Of a stretch of DNA of 7,374 bases, positions 6,594-7,374 are shown one piece after another; the first letter of the stretch is position 1; every line of letters begins with the position of its first letter. This DNA is from a bacterium UBA4883 (GTDB lineage Bacteria > Bacillota > Clostridia > Oscillospirales > Acutalibacteraceae), in NCBI GenBank assembly GCA_002399225.1, contig DHDF01000009.1, positions 1-7,374 on the forward strand, read 5' to 3'. The translations under genes and the position numbers were made by a program. Below the pieces are notes generated by a model, which was given only the letters and a program-made list of their open reading frames with translations, was not told the origin of the DNA and made no database searches.

Positions 6594-6595
6594 AT
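6567..6595 (+). promoter_or_regulatory. Strong sigma-A-type promoter of the zinc-ribbon gene
   Basis: A consensus TTGACA (6567-6572) and TAAAAT (6590-6595, 5 of 6) are separated by 17 bases. The predicted start near 6602 leaves a leader of about 17 bases containing GGGGGTGAT (6605-6613), the ribosome binding site of the ATG at 6619. Confidence 0.82.
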
Positions 6596-6618
6596 AAGGC
6601 TCTCGGGGGTGATGGAAG

Positions 6619-6987
6619 ATGTTTTTTATCGTCGGGATTACAAGCGGAACCACCAATCTTGGGTTCCGTGTCTGCGGATATTTCTCCTGTTGTTCCCTCA
6701 GGAAGCAGACAGCGATGGTAACCTGCGTTTACCGTCAGTTCACTTTCTTTTTTTTGCCCTTGTTCCGCTTTGGGAAACGATATTTTGTCTCCTGCCCCAA
6801 CTGCGGCGCGGTCTACGAAATCGACCGTGAGGAAGGGAAAAGAATTGAGCGCGATCCGGCGGCCGTTATCAATCCAGACCGGATTTTCCGCGTAGCGGGA
6901 CAACACTCCGGCAGATTTTGTCCGAACTGTGGCAAACAAGTTAACCCGGATTGCCGTTTCTGCCCCTACTGCGGCACAAAGCTTTAA
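6619..6987 (+). CDS. Zinc-ribbon domain protein of unknown function
   Basis: The 122-residue protein starts MFFIVGITSG, which resembles small clostridial zinc-ribbon proteins whose starts read MFFI-G. After a Cys-rich but irregular segment (C19, C24, C25, C36) comes a hydrophobic aromatic stretch FTFFFLPLFRFGKRYFVS (41-58), then CPNCG (59-63) followed by AVYEIDREEGKRIERD. A second, compact ribbon closes the protein: FCPNCGKQVN (C101, C104) and FCPYCGTKL (C115, C118). The C-terminal ribbon is complete. The first would need a CxxC partner for C59/C62; none with normal spacing is visible, so it may be degenerate or use C19/C24/C25. The hydrophobic stretch is short for a membrane span. Role is unknown; the protein could bind zinc and a partner at the membrane. 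It has its own strong promoter and is followed 23 bases later by a DUF1294 gene, probably in the same transcript. Confidence 0.82.
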   Translation: MFFIVGITSGTTNLGFRVCGYFSCCSLRKQTAMVTCVYRQFTFFFLPLFRFGKRYFVSCPNCGAVYEIDREEGKRIERDPAAVINPDRIFRVAGQHSGRFCPNCGKQVNPDCRFCPYCGTKL

Positions 6988-6995
6988 GAAAGAGC

Positions 6996-7003
6996 AAAAG
7001 GGG
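6996..7003 (+). promoter_or_regulatory. Ribosome binding site supporting a TTG start for the DUF1294 gene
   Basis: AAAAGGGG lies 7 bases before TTG at 7011. The next in-frame ATG (7050) would delete the first membrane segment, and the ATG at 6951 lies inside the zinc-ribbon gene without a ribosome binding site. Confidence 0.6.
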
Positions 7004-7010
7004 AAAAGCC

Positions 7011-7289
7011 TTGCCTGGTTATATATATTTCATTGGCTATCTGATTATTATGAATTTTGCGGCCACTGCCGCCACCATCTCCGACAAGCGCCGTGCAAAA
7101 CGCCATTTATGGCGCATTCCGGAAAGCCGGCTTCTCCTGCTTGCCGCGCTTGGCGGTTCCCCTTTCATGTTGCTGACGATGCTGCTGATTCAGCATAAAA
7201 CAAAACATGCGAAATTCATGGTTGGCATTCCGGCGATCATGATCGTACAAAGTTTTCTTCTGTATGCCGGATTACAGCTCATAAAGTAA
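7011..7289 (+). CDS. DUF1294 family small membrane protein
   Basis: Read from TTG at 7011 the product is 92 residues: a first hydrophobic segment (GYIYFIGYLIIMNFAATAA, about 3-21), the family motif SDKRRAKRHLWRIPE (about 24-38), a second hydrophobic region LLLLAALGGSPFMLLTMLL (about 41-59), the basic motif QHKTKHAKFMVGIP, and a third hydrophobic segment to the C-terminus. The DKRRAKR-x-WRI-E and HKT-x-x-x-KF pattern is diagnostic of DUF1294 (YsdA-like) inner-membrane proteins, whose function is unknown. The longer frame from 6951 would overlap the zinc-ribbon gene by 37 bases and add residues that are only the alternate frame of that gene; the ribosome binding site and usual family start favour 7011. 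It probably shares the zinc-ribbon gene's promoter. Confidence 0.85.
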   Translation: MPGYIYFIGYLIIMNFAATAATISDKRRAKRHLWRIPESRLLLLAALGGSPFMLLTMLLIQHKTKHAKFMVGIPAIMIVQSFLLYAGLQLIK

Positions 7290-7291
7290 CC

Positions 7292-7374
7292 GTGAAAGAG
7301 CTGATAAAAAAGGGAATATTCGGCACAATTACCGCCCTTATCACAAAAATGCACTTTGAAAAATTTTTCAAAGT
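7292..7374 (+). CDS. Possible 5' end of a further gene (doubtful)
   Basis: From GTG at 7292, three bases after the DUF1294 stop, an open frame runs to the window edge (28 residues at most, beginning VKELIKKGIFGTITALIT), and contains an ATG at 7349 that continues HFEKFFK. No ribosome binding site precedes either start, so translation would depend on coupling to the upstream gene. The frame is too short to assign a family, and the final 22 bases form a perfect palindrome that argues for a non-coding element instead. Confidence 0.25.
   Translation, partial: MKELIKKGIFGTITALITKMHFEKFFK
7353..7374. repeat. Perfect 22-bp palindrome at the right edge
   Basis: ACTTTGAAAAA is followed immediately by its exact reverse complement TTTTTCAAAGT. 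With an A/T-rich centre it could form a hairpin with flanking T's, act as a bidirectional terminator after the DUF1294 gene, or be a protein-binding site. The window ends at its last base, so its full extent is unknown. Confidence 0.6.

Noticed and set aside
6951..7010. Upstream extension of the DUF1294 gene to ATG 6951
   Set aside because: It overlaps the zinc-ribbon C-terminus in another frame and has no ribosome binding site; TTG at 7011 fits better.

Overview
The window looks like ordinary chromosomal DNA of a low-to-mid-GC Firmicute in the class Clostridia, probably near the Ruminococcaceae/Oscillospiraceae. This is inferred from AGGTGAT/GGAGG-type ribosome binding sites, sigma-A-like promoters with 17-bp spacers, and gene families typical of that group: NrdR, an HPr-like protein without its active-site histidine, MtaB, a family-10 glycosidase-like exported protein, and DUF1294. 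There are nine genes, one of them cut by the left edge, plus a doubtful partial frame at the right edge. I see no RNA genes, insertion sequences, phage genes, CRISPR arrays or resistance cassettes. No gene-free stretch exceeds about 130 bases.

Left part (1-1504): on the minus strand are the 5' end of nrdR, with its own strong promoter, and a TIM-barrel sugar phosphate isomerase/epimerase-like gene. A small all-helical protein of unknown function diverges from the latter on the plus strand. Middle (1505-3566): a two-domain ABC-F ATPase with its own promoter is followed by a hairpin whose A/T tract makes it the terminator of the converging gene. That gene is a short HPr-like protein (3567-3815, minus) that keeps the regulatory serine motif but has lost the phosphoryl-accepting histidine, as in Crh.

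Right part (3816-7374): mtaB, a tRNA ms2t6A37 methylthiotransferase, is divergent from the HPr-like gene. Its 3' end overlaps by 37 bases the 3' end of a converging gene for a membrane-anchored or secreted GHL10/DUF187 glycosidase-like protein. That gene in turn diverges from a zinc-ribbon protein; the two predicted promoters occupy the same 30 bp on opposite strands. A small DUF1294 membrane protein follows the zinc-ribbon gene and probably starts at TTG.

The genes do not form one pathway; most are single transcription units with separate promoters. Two act in translation (ABC-F and MtaB), two are probable regulators (NrdR and the Crh-like HPr), and the rest are envelope or uncharacterised proteins. 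I found no convincing new multi-gene system. The items most worth a second look are the Crh-like HPr, the mutually overlapping divergent promoters, the tail-to-tail gene overlap, and a perfect 22-bp palindrome at the right edge.
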